A stretch of 64,000 bases of DNA, taken from assembly GCF_024362695.1 (NCBI RefSeq), contig NC_065422.1, forward strand, positions 1,488,001-1,552,000, written 5' to 3'. The DNA is from Pectinophora gossypiella (Eukaryota; Arthropoda; Insecta; Lepidoptera; Gelechiidae). Shown here piece by piece: positions 10,768 through 22,022 of this stretch (position 1 is the first letter of the stretch; each line of letters starts with the position of its first letter). Made by a program: the position numbers and the translations under genes. The notes beneath the pieces are model-generated. The model was not told the DNA's origin. It was given only the letters and a program-made list of their open reading frames with translations, and did not search any database.

Positions 10768-10950
10768 TTAAATACATTCGGAGGGCACGTTAAGCCGTTG
10801 GTCCCGGCTATTAGCCGTAAAAACACTTCCACCAACCCGCAGTGGAGCAGCGTGGTGGAGTATGCTCCATACCCCCTTCGGTTGATTGAGGGGAGGCCTG
10901 TGCCCAGCAGTGGGGCGTATATAGGCTGTGTATGTTATGTTATGTTAAAT
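10768..10950 (+). repeat. SINE family A, 5'-truncated
   Basis: Begins at the GGAGGGCACGTTAAGCCG core, continues CACTTCCACCAACCCGCAGT and CCTGTGCCCAGCAGTGGGG, and ends in TATGTTATG. Confidence 0.85.
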
Positions 10951-11549
10951 ACATTAGTCAGTAATTCACTTAATTTTCAATAATAAAATTCGCGTCCTTG
11001 GAATGTTGGAGGTACCACTTGAATGGTAACACTTATGTTATCAATGGGCTAGCAATGGCGGCTTGTCATAGGATTGAGCATACCTGGCCCTCTTATACCA
11101 AGCCGGGTAGAGAGCTGAGCGCTCCCCATCTTTCCGGCCACCGTCTGAGGCAAATCTCGATAGTTCTTATCATAGTTAAGTAACTCTCTCGTGTATTTGT
11201 TCCTATTTACCTTAATTAGTTTACACGTATACTTATAGGTAGGTAAGTCAATTATTTCCCCTCTGTTTACCTAACTACTGTGGGATTTAATTAGTTAATT
11301 ATGCTAATCATGTTGAACGCTGGTATAGAGAAAGGAAAGTTCCTAGCGATATCGTATTTCACATGTAGATGTTGATAGGGGCTTATAAAAACCTTTTTGT
11401 TAAAGATTTTTTTGCATTGCATACAGTTAACTTCAACCGTAATATGGAAAAAAGTTACTGTGTGGTACCAGCTTGCTTCACACACGAGGAGAGGAAGTGT
11501 AAGTAAGTGCAGTTTTTTTAAGCGGATTTTTAGTACGGCTTTGAAATAT

Positions 11550-11780
11550 AATAGGCTAGTTTCCAACTAGTCAAATCAGTTACTTTTTACTAAACGTCAA
11601 AACACGAAATTACTATGGAATTTGTATGAAAAAGCAAACCTGTGACGTCATAGAAAAACGTGACAAAATGTCGCACTTTTTATTATATTTTTCTGTATTA
11701 AAAAATAAAACGTTTTTGACACCTTTAGATCTGTCTTTATTTAGTAATCAGAATTTCATAATTTATCTTTGACCTAGGAA
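11550..11780. repeat. Dispersed repeat I
   Basis: CTAGTTTCCAACTAGTCAAA, ACGAAATTACTATGGAATTT and GATCTGTCTTTATTTAGTAA occur in this order here, partly at 52443-52575 and again at 58700-58925. Class unknown. Confidence 0.65.
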
Positions 11781-11794
11781 GGTACCCAATTCTC

Positions 11795-11945
11795 TGGGCG
11801 CCATTCTACTCGCGTCAGACAGAGTACTGCGGGGCGGAAGTCAAGAGGGAAACCACTGCCCTATTTTGCCTAAAAAGTACCATGGAGAGTAAGAATGGAG
11901 AATGCTGCACCGACAAGAGCGTGGCTCTTAAATGAGTGAATATTT
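11795..11945 (+). repeat. SINE family F, 3' half
   Basis: GGGCGCCATTCTACTCGCGT, GGGGCGGAAGTCAAGAGG and CTGCACCGACAAGAGCG, ending near TTAAATGAGTGA. Confidence 0.8.
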
Positions 11946-12114
11946 TATTAACAATAAAAGGAATGTGGTCGTATGTCTACTTCAATTAAGCATATTATTA
12001 GTAAATTTGACATAAATATGAGGGTCTTTCCAGGGTCTGCTCCTCAATTACAATATAGATGGCGCTGTAAGGATTTTCCTTCGTTTAACCTTGACGTATG
12101 CATCTTTTTGTAGA

Positions 12115-12355
12115 GATATACGCATCTATTTGTATATTACATCGTTTTGTATTGAAAACCGACACAGGGATTGTGTCCTCTAACATGATGGACTAATGTT
12201 ATGGGCGATAGGCTGATCCCTTATCACCATACGGTTCATCATATCCAGCTTACGACATCGTATCAACAGTGGCTGCAAGTTGTCTTTGATTACTTGTGGC
12301 TCTGCCCACCCCATTAGGGATAACGGGCGTGAGTTTATGTATGTATGTATGTTGT
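12115..12355 (+). repeat. Dispersed repeat J
   Basis: AAAACCGACACAGGGATTGT, GATAGGCTGATCCCTTATCA and CCCCATTAGGGATAACGGGC, with a TATGTATGTATG tail. The same unit at 36485-36755 carries a hairpin insertion, so this copy supplies the empty site. Confidence 0.8.
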
Positions 12356-12479
12356 ATTGAAAAATCTTTTTCACTTAACGACGAAACCAGATTCGTCAGG
12401 ACATTGCAGGCTGAAATCATCCGAATGTCCGAGAAAAAAAAAATAAGTCCGTGCTGCGGAAGGCAGGTAAGTACGTACG

Positions 12480-12775
12480 TAGTCTTTGTATGAGCCATCT
12501 CAGGGCTCCGTGGCAGCTCAATATAACCAGAGTTGATGAGTTTGATCGACGATCTCATTACCCACGCGATAGAAGATACCTGGTTGATGGTTGCGATGAT
12601 TGCGAGTGTGGAGTATCACCACAAACTATGGTTCACCTTTTGTGCTGTCCTAAGTGCCCTAACACCTGCACTATTAAAGACCTTTACGAAGCCACTGACA
12701 ATGCCGTAAGCGTGGTCAATTATTGGTCAGCAAAAAATTAGTTTCGATCGCCATCGACTCGCAAAGAAGAAGAAG
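12480..12775 (+). pseudogene. LINE RT C-terminal Cys-rich tail
   Basis: Translation YLVDGCDDCECGVSPQTMVH followed by LLCCPKCPNT matches the second copy at 62395-62760. The C-x-C-G...Q-T-x-x-H-L-L-x-C-P pattern is typical of the end of LINE ORF2. A (GAAGAA)n tail follows. A family B SINE scrap (CCCACGCGATAGAAGA) lies at its 5' edge. Confidence 0.75.
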
Positions 12776-13292
12776 AAGATTCTCTCTCTCTCTTAGAGCT
12801 GCGCTCTTGTCGGTGAAGTAATCGCCTTCAATACTCCATAGTTAGGACGTGTAGAACGGTGGTTGCCCCAATCGCCTTGCGTTCCGTAGTACACTGACTA
12901 ATTTCTCAATCGGTAATGTTCTAGCTAGAGCCCTACCAGAATCCATTTCCTCGGCCTCCAACCAGTACAGATACACCTGCTGTCCGGCATCAGGGGTGCG
13001 TGAAGAAGCGGCGCCTACTCGCTACGTCACAAGATCGTCATAGAACCTAAGTAGCGTTTTAAGTAGCATTTGATAGAAGATTACATAGGTGTAAAAAAAA
13101 AATGGGTATATTTTAAGGTTACATGCTGAATCTTAAAAGTAATAAGAATTATTTGCATGCAACATAATAGTAAGAGTTCGTTTCACTCGCAGTTATCTAA
13201 TGAGTGTAGGTATTTATCTACTGTAAAGTGGCGGTTTTTATATAGTTGTTTTTTTGACCGTTATTTTATTGACAATGTTCTTAGGTAGGTTA
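12776..13292. other. Stretch without recognised gene
   Basis: It starts with a family-F-like scrap (AGAGCTGCGCTCTTGTCGGT). The GC-richer 12830-13040 looks like unidentified retroelement DNA. The rest is AT-rich. Confidence 0.5.
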
Positions 13293-13396
13293 TTAACCCT
13301 TTCACGGGAGACCATGGGTCATTGATGGTTCATAATAGATAGTATGACATCTTGTAATCGGAACGTCATTAGACGTTATGTCCTTGAAAGTGTTAA
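13293..13396. mobile_element. TTAA-flanked MITE (piggyBac-like), intact copy
   Basis: TTAA at both ends (13293 and 13393). Ends are CCCTTTCACGGGAGACC and the inverted ACTTTCAAGGACATAACG. Middle is GGGTCATTGATGGTTCATAA. TTAA target duplications point to piggyBac-type transposition. Confidence 0.8.
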
Positions 13397-13423
13397 GTAT
13401 GGAAGGCAGTGTGTAGTCCTATG

Positions 13424-13573
13424 TACAGTCATGAACAATATAATGTACCCACTTTAGGACTCTGTCGCACTAACATATTTGACATTTAGTGCGACTTACA
13501 GTTCAATTTGTCAAAAAAGTTAATGTGACATGGTACCAAAGTGTATACACTCGTATTAATGCTCGTGACCGTA
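13424..13573. mobile_element. TA-flanked MITE, 150 bp
   Basis: Ends TACAGTCATGAACA and, inverted, TACGGTCACGAGCA. Interior is GGACTCTGTCGCACTAAC and TTGTCAAAAAAGTTAATGTG. Five copies in this window all keep TA at both ends, as expected of a Tc1/mariner-type element. Confidence 0.85.
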
Positions 13574-14152
13574 TATGTGTTTACGTAGTCATTCAAGCAC
13601 TCATATCCCACCAAAGCTTATCACATATTTAACTCTACAATAAAACTTTCACTTCTTATCAATACTTGACCGTATATTTTATGATACAAGCTAAATTAAA
13701 AATGTGGGCTTTTTTATAATACTATAATAATGATAAACATAATATTGGTTGGATAAGGTGTTATTACAATCGATGAATTATGATTTTCCTACAGATTACA
13801 ATCTCTGTTATTGTTATGTTCAATATTATCACAGTCATCATTGTTCGATTTCCGATTTCGTATAATCATTTTATTGGTATTTCAGAGGACTAAAGAACAT
13901 TAGGGCGTTCACCTCGCTCAGCAACAATAGTCATAGTCATTTATTGATAATAATAATTACACGTCATAGATTTTGCAGTGATCGAAATTATTATTTTTCT
14001 CATAGATAAACTAAACTAAATGAGTTCTACACTTTTTTGCCACTACTTAAAGGTCTAGAGAACCTACAAAGAATAAAAAATATTATAAATCCTTCCTATT
14101 TCCTTCAAGTTGACTCTGGTTCTATTCACAGCCTTTGAAACAAAATTTCTAT

Positions 14153-14386
14153 ACAGGCTGTTAGTGACGCAAATAACGAAAACTTTGAGGGATGATTCAG
14201 ACCATATTTCTGAGTTGATATCAAGTGGAATTTTGCGTTGCAAAAAGTATGGAACTGAAAATAATTAAAAATAGACACTAATTTTTTTATGAATTTTCCG
14301 ATAGGAAATTCCACTTGATAGCAACTCAGAATCATGAGCAGAATCATCCCCCTCAGTATCCGTTACGATGTCACTAACATCCCGTA
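14153..14386. mobile_element. CAGGGTG-family palindromic MITE
   Basis: GTTAGTGACGCAAATAACGA at the left and CGTTACGATGTCACTAACAT at the right. Sub-terminal TGATATCAAGTGGAATTTT is mirrored by AAATTCCACTTGATAGCAAC. Confidence 0.8.
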
Positions 14387-14519
14387 CAAGTACGCACAAG
14401 TGGCCGTACGGGTACGAATGGGTGTTAGGAAAACCGTAACGGAAACTGTATAGAATTGAAATAACTTAAACAATAATAATGAATTTCGCGATGGAAAACT
14501 GCATTTGAAAGTGGTGGTA

Positions 14520-14832
14520 ATTCCTGTAAACACCATCTAATTTTATTTCAAGTTATATCTGTCATTTTCTTATCCGCCGCAAAGGAAAGGGACGGGTAAT
14601 CGACAAGCATAAAATTTATGGAACACACGTCAATTTTAAGCACAAATCTAAAACAACCGTCTAAAAATTTTACACTGGCCAATAACCCGACCTTATATTT
14701 AAGACACCTTTTTGATTCGCCCGAGTAATCCATTCATTTACTTATTCTTTCTAAAATTAAGAGCTGTCAATCATCCGTCCCTTTCCGTTACGGTAGATAA
14801 GAAAATGACAGGTATAACTTAAAATAAAATTC
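14520..14832. repeat. Inverted-repeat family H, most complete copy
   Basis: Arms of about 60 bases (left from 14538, AATTTTATTTCAAGTTATAT; right ends with ATAACTTAAAATAAAATTCT) flank a unique middle containing ACACACGTCAATTTTAAGCA. TIR structure suggests a non-autonomous DNA transposon. Confidence 0.75.
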
Positions 14833-14889
14833 TATTTTAAGAAATTTGGTAATATTTAATCTATGTATGAATATTAACGCATATTTATG

Positions 14890-15125
14890 AAACACGACGT
14901 CCGTGCCTCACCCAACAGGGTCCACATAATACCAGCGTCGTGGTTCACGCCGCGACTTGTGCTGAGTGAGGCCCTTTTATCTCAGGACGTCCACCACCAC
15001 CTTATGATCATTCTAATGAACATCCTCCTATGCTTTTTGTAATTGTTTTGTGAAAAATTTTAAGTGATGTTATTGTCTTGTCTTTGTGTGTGGCGTCCTT
15101 TTATAATAAACAATTTATATTCTAT
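14890..15125 (+). repeat. LINE 3' UTR, split by an RTE insertion
   Basis: GTGCCTCACCCAACAGGGTC, CTCAGGACGTCCACCACCAC and GTGTGTGGCGTCCTTTTATA. Its TTCTATTCTA tail resumes at 15575 after the RTE fragment. Other copies are at 49725-49990 (minus) and 55795-56155. Confidence 0.75.
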
Positions 15126-15565
15126 TCTTTGTGCTTTGGTTGTGTTGCCAGTGATGACCTACGGCAGTGAGACGTGGCCGCTTACTATGGGTCTCGTGAG
15201 GAGGCTCGGTGTCGCTCAGCGGGCAATGGAGAGAGCTATGCTCGGTATTTCCCTGCTCGATCGAATCAGAAATGAGGAGATCCGCAGGAGAACTAAAGTC
15301 ACCGACATAGCTCGGAGAATTGCAAAGCTGAAGTGGCAGTGGGCAGGACACATAGCGAGGAGAACCGATGGCCGATGGGACGGAAAGGTTCTGGAATGGC
15401 GACCACGTGTCGGACGACGCTCAGTGGGTAGGCCCGCTACAAGGTGGACCGACGATCTGGTGAAGTTCGCGGGAAGCCGCTGGATGCGGGCAGCGCAGGA
15501 CCGATCGTCGTGGAGATCCTTGGGGGAGGCCTATGCCCAGCAGTGGGCGTCGTACGGCTGATGAT
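15126..15565 (+). pseudogene. RTE-type LINE ORF2 C-terminus
   Basis: An intact C-terminal reading frame: VMTYGSETWPLTMGLVRRLG, then QRAMERAMLGISLLDRIRNE, IARRIAKLKWQWAGHIARRT, GRPATRWTDDLVKFAGSRWM, ending AYAQQWASYG and a stop inside a (TGATGA)n tail. This is the standard end of Lepidoptera-type RTE elements. 5'-truncated, without endonuclease or the catalytic RT motifs. A near twin is at 59745-60135 on the other strand. Confidence 0.9.
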
Positions 15566-15776
15566 GATGATGATTCTATTCTATTCTAGAATCATGAGCA
15601 GAATCATCCCCCTCGGTATTTGGTAACGCGTCATTAACAACCTGTATAAATATTTTCTATTCCAAACCTTCACGCGAGTATCGTGTTATGTTTTGAAAAC
15701 AATATCAAGGTTAGACGGGAGACATAGTATTATTTTCAAAGGCTGAGTTTCCCGTGAGAACCTCCTCGGGAAATCC

Positions 15777-16104
15777 TCTTCTTCTTCTATCGTATGGGTT
15801 GTGAGGTGGATTACCAACCCCATCAACCCTGGTGTCAGGGTTATTATTGAGCCGCCACAGGCCCCTGACATGACTCATGTAACGACTACGTACTTACATT
15901 AGTAAGTAATAACCGGGACCAACGGCTTAACTTGCCTTCCGAAGCAGGGATCATCTCGCTTTTGGATAATCAGGTGATCAGCCTGTATTGTCCTAACCAA
16001 ACTAGGGATCACAAAGTGATTTTTTGTGATTTTTCCCCATCGGGATTCGAACCCGGGACCTTCGGATCGTGAGCACAACGCTCAACCACTGGACCACGGA
16101 GGCC
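15777..16104 (-). repeat. SINE family B, full length, tRNA-headed
   Basis: Minus strand: GGCCTCCGTGGTCCAGTGG (A box) and GGTTCGAATCCC (B box), then CACTTTGTGATCCC, a degraded core, and CACCTCACAACCCATACG with a GAAGAAGA tail. Confidence 0.9.
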
Positions 16105-16544
16105 GTTCGAGAGGTCCTATAGGCCGGTCTTGTGGGGAGCATTAAAAAATCTGGGAGTAAGGAAGGAAATGCGTTCAGCTACCTCATCCCAGTCTCCGCA
16201 AAATTGAATCATTGCGAGTTTTTGGTGACAATTATTTTCCTTTTTTAACCAATGTTACGATATTTCTTTGACGACCGTTTCGTACATAAATATACATGTA
16301 ATATGTAATAGACCCGTATATTTTTAAATTAGAAAGAAAGAAAGAAAGTATTTATTATTAGAGGACACCACAAGTCGGCTAAGGAATTAGGGATGTTGCG
16401 GAGCTCCGTAACCGAAACTGAAACTATCTGGGGGGTTAAATAAGCCACATCTAAGCAAATCATTTAAAAAAGCAATATTGCAATTTGACATTTGCGCATA
16501 TAAAAGTAAGTGCGCAATGCACACAACTGTCATCATCATCAATT

Positions 16545-17010
16545 TAAGAGCCACGCTCTTGTCATAACCCAACACAACACAACTGTGAAATAGCAATATT
16601 GCTTTCTTAGAAGAATTTCTTCAATGTGGCCTTTATACCCCCCAGATATCCGAAAATAATCTACCCGAAACCGATATAAAAGTTTCGGATAATGTCAGAT
16701 CAGATAAGGCCATTCTTGTGTAATATGTGTTTGTTTCAGTCGAATTGGTTTTTACTGTAATGACTGAATGTAAAACTGTAAAAATAAATAAATAAATTAA
16801 TCTTTTGTTTCTGACCGGCTGTACCCACGGCGTCTCGTCTGCATTGTATATTTTTCTGCTAATCTGGGGCATATATAGCTGACGATTATTAAGTTTTAAT
16901 AAGATTGCCAGTCTTGACACGGGAAAAGGTTATGAAAATTTAAGATGAAAAGAAGATTTACGACGTATTCAAATTCAAATTCGTTTATTGCAAAAAATGT
17001 GGTACATAAT
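16545..17010. other. LINE/SINE scraps in AT-rich DNA
   Basis: A family F scrap (AATTTAAGAGCCACGCTCTT) lies at 16540-16562. A minus-strand LINE 3' end with repeated TTTGAA is at 16968-17010 (CAAATTCAAATTCGTTTATT). No gene. Confidence 0.55.
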
Positions 17011-18485
17011 AAATACTACTAGTAATTTTATTAAAAACTTCTAGTAATTATGTAATTTAAATTTTATTGTATTTTAATTTTAATTTTGATTTTAATCTTG
17101 ATTTTAATTTTATTTTATTTGATATTTTAAGTGTATAATTAATGTAATATGGACTATCATGTCTGATATAAATGATTATTGTTTTTTTTTTATTAAAGTT
17201 GTTTTGCGAAATAATAATCGCTTCCTTCATGCCCTATCCCACAATTTTTGGGGGCTTGTCCGGGATGGGCATATAGGTAACGATTACCAAGTTTTATGTC
17301 ACCAAACCATAGTGCGTCGAATCCATCTTAGAATTACGAACTAGTGTTTGCAAATTGTCTTCGGATTACTCGTGCGTGGATTACGGGCGTGAATTTGCAA
17401 ATGTATGTTCTTTAGAGAGCCACCGCGAATCAAGTCACAAACGTAAAAACTGCATCGCTATCTGTTAAGACGATCTCGAATTACAATCGCGTCAAATCCG
17501 ATTAGGTAACGAAAAAAAACTAAAAAAATATTCAGTACAAGGTTGGAAGAAGTGAATTCAATGACCATTAATTAAAAAGTTATCGCCTATTTTTTGCCGC
17601 CAAAATATCGGCCACCTGTCAGCGACACCCATCAAAAAACTCGAGAGGTGTAAAATCGAAATAAATTTGCATTTCCTAATTCCGTTATAAATCGATTCGC
17701 GTCGAGTGAATCGATTCTGTATCGATATGCTAGGTTAGGTTTCCTAATGACCTTCGCTAAGTGAAAGCTTATTAATTCTGATCGTAGAATTGAGGGTTAA
17801 ATGTTGTCCTTATTCAAATAACGATTCGGAACTGTTTCTGAATTATATTATGTTGCAACACTGAAACGAATAAAAATTATAAACGGGATTATTGAAAGCA
17901 AGAAGTTGATTAAAGTAATAAAATAGAACCCTTATCAAGGTGATTATCGAGATATCAAATTACAATTTTGTTTTGATTATTGTAGTTAATAAATAAAAAT
18001 ACAGTAATAAGGTTGAGAACGCGCGATAAAGAACTTTATTCTATCCAAAACGTGTCAAAATAGTATATTCTTCGTCGAGGGGAAAAAGCGTGTAGCAAAT
18101 TGTACTTTCTTCCGAGTTTTAACTAACTTGGATATAAATACTTTTTTGCTTTTTGAGGGACTTTCTAGGTCATGTACCCTAATAAAAATATAGAGGACGC
18201 AGTCGAAAATCTTCGTCGTTTAACCTCCTAATTTCTTAGATTTCAGAATAAATGATTATAAATTAGAAAATGATGATCCTTGTTATTACACTCAGGCACA
18301 ACATATTATCATCTTTTCTTTTCTTTCATCTTTCTTTATTCTGTTCGAAAAAAAGAGAAGCAAGATACAAATCTGATCCAAATATTATGCATCATGTTTT
18401 TTCTATATGCCTCTGACATTACTTTATATTCGTGATTTATTATGAACAAGGAGAAAATAAGGTACATAATGAATAATAATAGATG
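17011..18485. other. AT-rich stretch without genes
   Basis: No protein-like frame longer than about 60 codons and no recognised repeat family, apart from A/T-rich simple sequence near 17040-17120. Confidence 0.6.
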
Positions 18486-18810
18486 CTTCTTCTATAGTGT
18501 GGGCTGTGAGGTGGAGTACCAACCTCATCAACCCTGGTGTCAGGGTTACTATTGAGCCGCCAAAGGCCCCTGACATGGCTCATGTAACGACTACTTACTT
18601 ACGTCAGTAAGTAGTAACCGGGACCAACGGCTTAACGTGCCTTCCGAAGCACGGATCATCTTACTTTTTGGGCAATCAGGTGATCAGCCTGTAATGTCCT
18701 AACCAAACTAGGCATCACAAAGTGATTTTTGTGATATGTCCCCACCGGGATTCGAACCCGGGACCTCCGGATCGTGAGCCCAAGGCTCAACCACTGAACC
18801 ACTGAGGCCG
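18486..18810 (-). repeat. SINE family B, full length
   Basis: B-box GGTTCGAATCCCGGTGG, core GAAGGCACGTTAAGCCG and 3' end ACCTCACAGCCCACAC, all on the minus strand. Confidence 0.9.
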
Positions 18811-18934
18811 TAATAATAATAGGTTATATAAGTAATAGATAGTAGTAAATAGAAAATAGGTCTTGGGAGTCGCATATCCCTGATTTTAACGCGGTAAGAA
18901 CCCGGTATTATGTGTTTTAATTATGATAATGGTG

Positions 18935-19110
18935 CTAATTCCTGTAGACACCATCTAATTTTATTTTAAGGTTCACCTATCATTTTCTTGTCCGCCGAAA
19001 AGGAAAGGAACGGATAATCGGCAGGCATAAAAATGGAACACACGTTAATTTTAGGCACAAATCTAAAACAACCCTACATTAGCCGATAATCCGACAGAAT
19101 TAAATTGACA
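18935..19110. repeat. Inverted-repeat family H, half copy
   Basis: GTAGACACCATCTAATTTTA, TTCTTGTCCGCCG and ACACACGTTAATTTTAGGCA. Just upstream, 18888-18936 matches one arm of the palindrome at 31541. Confidence 0.7.
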
Positions 19111-19272
19111 GCATACGTAGCTATCTGGCTTCAAAGTTACAATTATGATACCACCGAAGCGTTGCTTCATCCCTTGCGTTAGTTAATTTTCCATTAACTT
19201 GTCTTTGCCTGTTCTAGAAGTGGATGGCGGGTGACGGCTATCTGTTGGGTACCAGCAATTATAGCCCAAAAG

Positions 19273-19273
<1 letters not shown>

Positions 19274-19368
<95 letters not shown>
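19274..19368. repeat. (AC)n microsatellite
   Basis: About 47 uninterrupted AC units. Confidence 0.98.
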
Positions 19369-19371
<3 letters not shown>

Positions 19372-19729
19372 TTGCGTATCTAGAAGGTTCCTGACAGTTT
19401 TTCCCTTATTTAATTTCTTCCTTTATTTCTGTTTTTTTTTTGATATATTTTTTGGATTATATAATTATACATTTCTCTAATATTTGTAGCTACTTAGTAA
19501 CACATTAGAATATATTAAATAATTACCAAGGGTTGGGGCTTGGTGACCTGTAGTACAAGGGAAATCCTTTTACAAGCACCAGCTCCCTTAAAATACACTT
19601 GTATCACAATGTTAGCCAACTAAGAAATTTTTTTGTTTTGTTTTGTGTTTTAAGTGGAGAAATAAACATTTTTATTATTATTATTATTATACGTCAAACG
19701 GTTTGTATCTTACCAGCGAGATACCTATT

Positions 19730-19868
19730 TGATGCGTCCGGGTTATTCATTCATCCACTCATTCATTTTAAAATTAACAGCTGTCAATCATCCGTTCCTT
19801 TCGTTTCCGGCGAATAAGAAAATGACAGGTATAACTTAAAATAAAATCAGACATTTACAGGAATCGGG
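19730..19868. repeat. Inverted-repeat family H, other half
   Basis: GCTGTCAATCATCCG, AATAAGAAAATGACAGGTAT and TTTACAGGAATCGGGGCC: the mirror of the end at 18935. Confidence 0.65.
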
Positions 19869-20249
19869 GCCAATAGGCGCGTAAACCTCAAACAATGTAT
19901 GGTGGATGTTGGACAATGCCATGTGTATTCTTTTTAGGAACATCTATAACCTAATTTAGCCTGGAAAGTCCTTTCTTAAGTTTCTACCGATGTTGTCAAA
20001 AAAATAAAAAGTATGTAGAAAAGCGAGCGGTAATTTTCCTTCCTGATATTTATTTTACACATCTGACTTTTATTTTACACATCTGTTTTATTTGTCGTAT
20101 CTATTATGTATACTTTAACCCTTTCATATTTTTCGTAATCCCTTAATTCATATATTTTCTTCATAATTATATTTGCTTATTTTCTTATTTATTGTAAGTA
20201 AATCCCGACACTTTTTGTTGGCATGATAGTTCAAAGTATTTATAAGCGT

Positions 20250-20440
20250 AACTTAGGTACTGGCAGAATATCAGTGTTGCTAAGAGTGGTATTTCTACTA
20301 TCCTTCGCAACAACATGCTGAGTCAGTCCCTTTTCCCTGGCAGTGTATTTTTGATTTGTATACTTATCTTTATCTTCTCTACTATTGTACTGCACTGTTT
20401 TAGGAATAAAGTTATTCTATTCTAAGTTATTCTATTCTAT
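20250..20440 (+). repeat. LINE 3' end with TTCTA-type tail
   Basis: GCAACAACATGCTGAGTCAG, CCCTGGCAGTGTATTTTTGA and GGAATAAAGTTATTCTATTC. A near-identical copy is at 24100-24235. Confidence 0.8.
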
Positions 20441-20511
20441 TTCTGCCCCCTTTTCAAAAAAAGAAGAGACCGTTTTCCGAGTAGGTGTAGTATAAAGAAT
20501 GGTGTACATAC

Positions 20512-20676
20512 CTGGCCATGTGAACGCTCTTCTGTGTGTCCTCCGTGTTTTTCTTCCTCCACGGAGTCTCCTTCCTCCTCAAAGAACTCAACTTTCTTCT
20601 CATACTCTTCTTTCTTATGGATGTCATGGCTTCCCTTTGTGCTGTGCCCTTTAGAATGCTTTCCATTTTCTTCATA
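20512..20676 (-). CDS. Charged Lys/Glu/His exon (55 codons) of the secreted protein gene
   Basis: A 165-nt phase 0/0 exon with acceptor TTGGTTGTAG|TATGAA and donor GGCCAG|GTATGT. It reads YEENGKHSKGHSTKGSHDIH, then KKEEYEKKVEFFEEEGDSVE, and ends in a His/Glu-rich stretch to RSHGQ. The sequence H-S-T-K-G then a His-Lys-Lys-Glu-Glu-Tyr block resembles the conserved part of DUF4779-type proteins as I remember it. It lies 2.6 kb from the previous exon, the shortest intron of the gene. A longer open frame overlapping on the same strand (Lys/Arg-rich) is a frame shadow. Confidence 0.85.
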
Positions 20677-20734
20677 CTACAACCAAAGAGTTCTGTTAAA
20701 AGTGTATCTACACTATTTACACAAAATCAACCTA

Positions 20735-20925
20735 TTTTTTTTACCTTTGATGGGTTTGCTCTTGGCCCCAGACTTGCCCGAAGGCATTGACGAGGCCTAA
20801 AATCGAGCGAGCTCGGCCAGAAAGTGCCTGTTCACTCTGGCCACCAAAGCACCCGGGTTATATGCATTCGGAAATACAGAAGACAGCAGAGAATTCCACT
20901 CCTTAGCAGTGCGCAACCTAACTAT
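20735..20925. repeat. Dispersed repeat K
   Basis: GATGGGTTTGCTCTTGGCCC, GGCATTGACGAGGCC and GGGTTATATGCATTCGGAAA recur at 42365-42540 and, reversed, at 57390-57470. The short frame MPSGKSGAKSKPIKG recurs too, so it belongs to the repeat and not to the host gene. Confidence 0.7.
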
Positions 20926-20967
20926 AGGCGGTATTACACAACCAAATCCATCGGGCTTAAGAAGAAG

Positions 20968-21264
20968 ATCTTCTTCCATCGTGTGCCTTGTGAGGTGGAT
21001 TAGGTCAGGGTTATTATTGAGCCGCCATAGGCCCCTGACATGACTCTACATATACCTACATCAGTATGTGATAACCAGGACCAATTCCTTAATGTGCCTT
21101 CCGAAGCCTGGATCATCTTACTTTTGGACAATCGGGTGATCAGCTTGCAATGTCCCAAAAAAAACCATGGCCCACACGATTTTTGAAATATGTCCCCACC
21201 GGGATTCGAACCCGGGACCTCCGGATCGTGAGCTCAACACTCAACAACTGGACCACGGACACCG
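20968..21264 (-). repeat. SINE family B
   Basis: B box GGTTCGAATCCCGGTGG and head GTGTCCGTGGTCCAG on the minus strand. The core is diverged (GAAGGCACATTAAGG). Confidence 0.85.
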
Positions 21265-21876
21265 TTACGTTCCGTACGTTGAATGCAGTAAATACTTGAT
21301 CAGAACTTATGTTTTGAAGGGGGAAAATACTCCAAAATAAAAAACCTTTAGCGAACAATGAGGAAAAATGTTACGGGTCTCTTGATAGCTACTGACAGAA
21401 TTTGTGAGACAGTTCAATCGCTCCCTAATGCACAGTGATACGATGAAAAGTGTGATAAAATGATAAACTTAATCAATATGTTTCAGTACACAACCAATTT
21501 AGACAGGGTTATTTTTATCGCATCCGATAATTTGGGAAGTGTAATAAAATGATTGTTAATGATCGTGACATACATGTCATGACACATCATGTCATGTCGT
21601 GATCATCATTTACAAATACATCATTTGTGGGCACTAGGCTGCAACTACGCACGCGCGTCAAGAGCGCGTCCTTCTGACGTCAAAATGACGACATTAGTAA
21701 TTAATTTGTAATTTCTTATTCATTCATTATATCTATGTCAAGTTGATACTAGCGCTTTTACTATACGAAGATCGTAAAGACACCTGTCTCATGTATTTAA
21801 ACGTTTGAAATTACGATGTAAGTCACGCACACGTTCTCCGAATAGTGATTCTATGGATAGGGGTCTCTGGAACATG
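21265..21876. other. Stretch without recognised gene
   Basis: Contains a run of overlapping CATGTCATGACAC palindromes at 21567-21602 and little else. Confidence 0.55.
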
Positions 21877-22022
21877 TACAGTCATGAGCAATATAATGTA
21901 CCCACTTTAGGACTCTGTCGCACTAACATATTTAACATTTACTGAGACTTACAGTTCAATTTGTCAAAAAAGTTAATGTGACATGGTACCAAAGTGTATA
22001 CATATTAATGCTCGTGACCGTA
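21877..22022. mobile_element. TA-flanked MITE, copy 2
   Basis: Same ends and interior as 13424-13573 (TACAGTCATGAGCA to TGCTCGTGACCGTA). Confidence 0.85.

Noticed and set aside
19183..19365. Cys/Val repeat frame on the minus strand
   Set aside because: Pure (AC)n microsatellite translation.
20735..20800. Short frame MPSGKSGAKSKPIKG next to a His-rich exon, as a possible extra exon
   Set aside because: The same sequence recurs at 42365 and 57416 inside repeat K, and it lacks good splice borders.
21567..21602. Cluster of CATGTCATGACAC palindromes as a protein-binding array
   Set aside because: Overlapping short palindromes arise easily from a simple ATGAC repeat, and no promoter is near.
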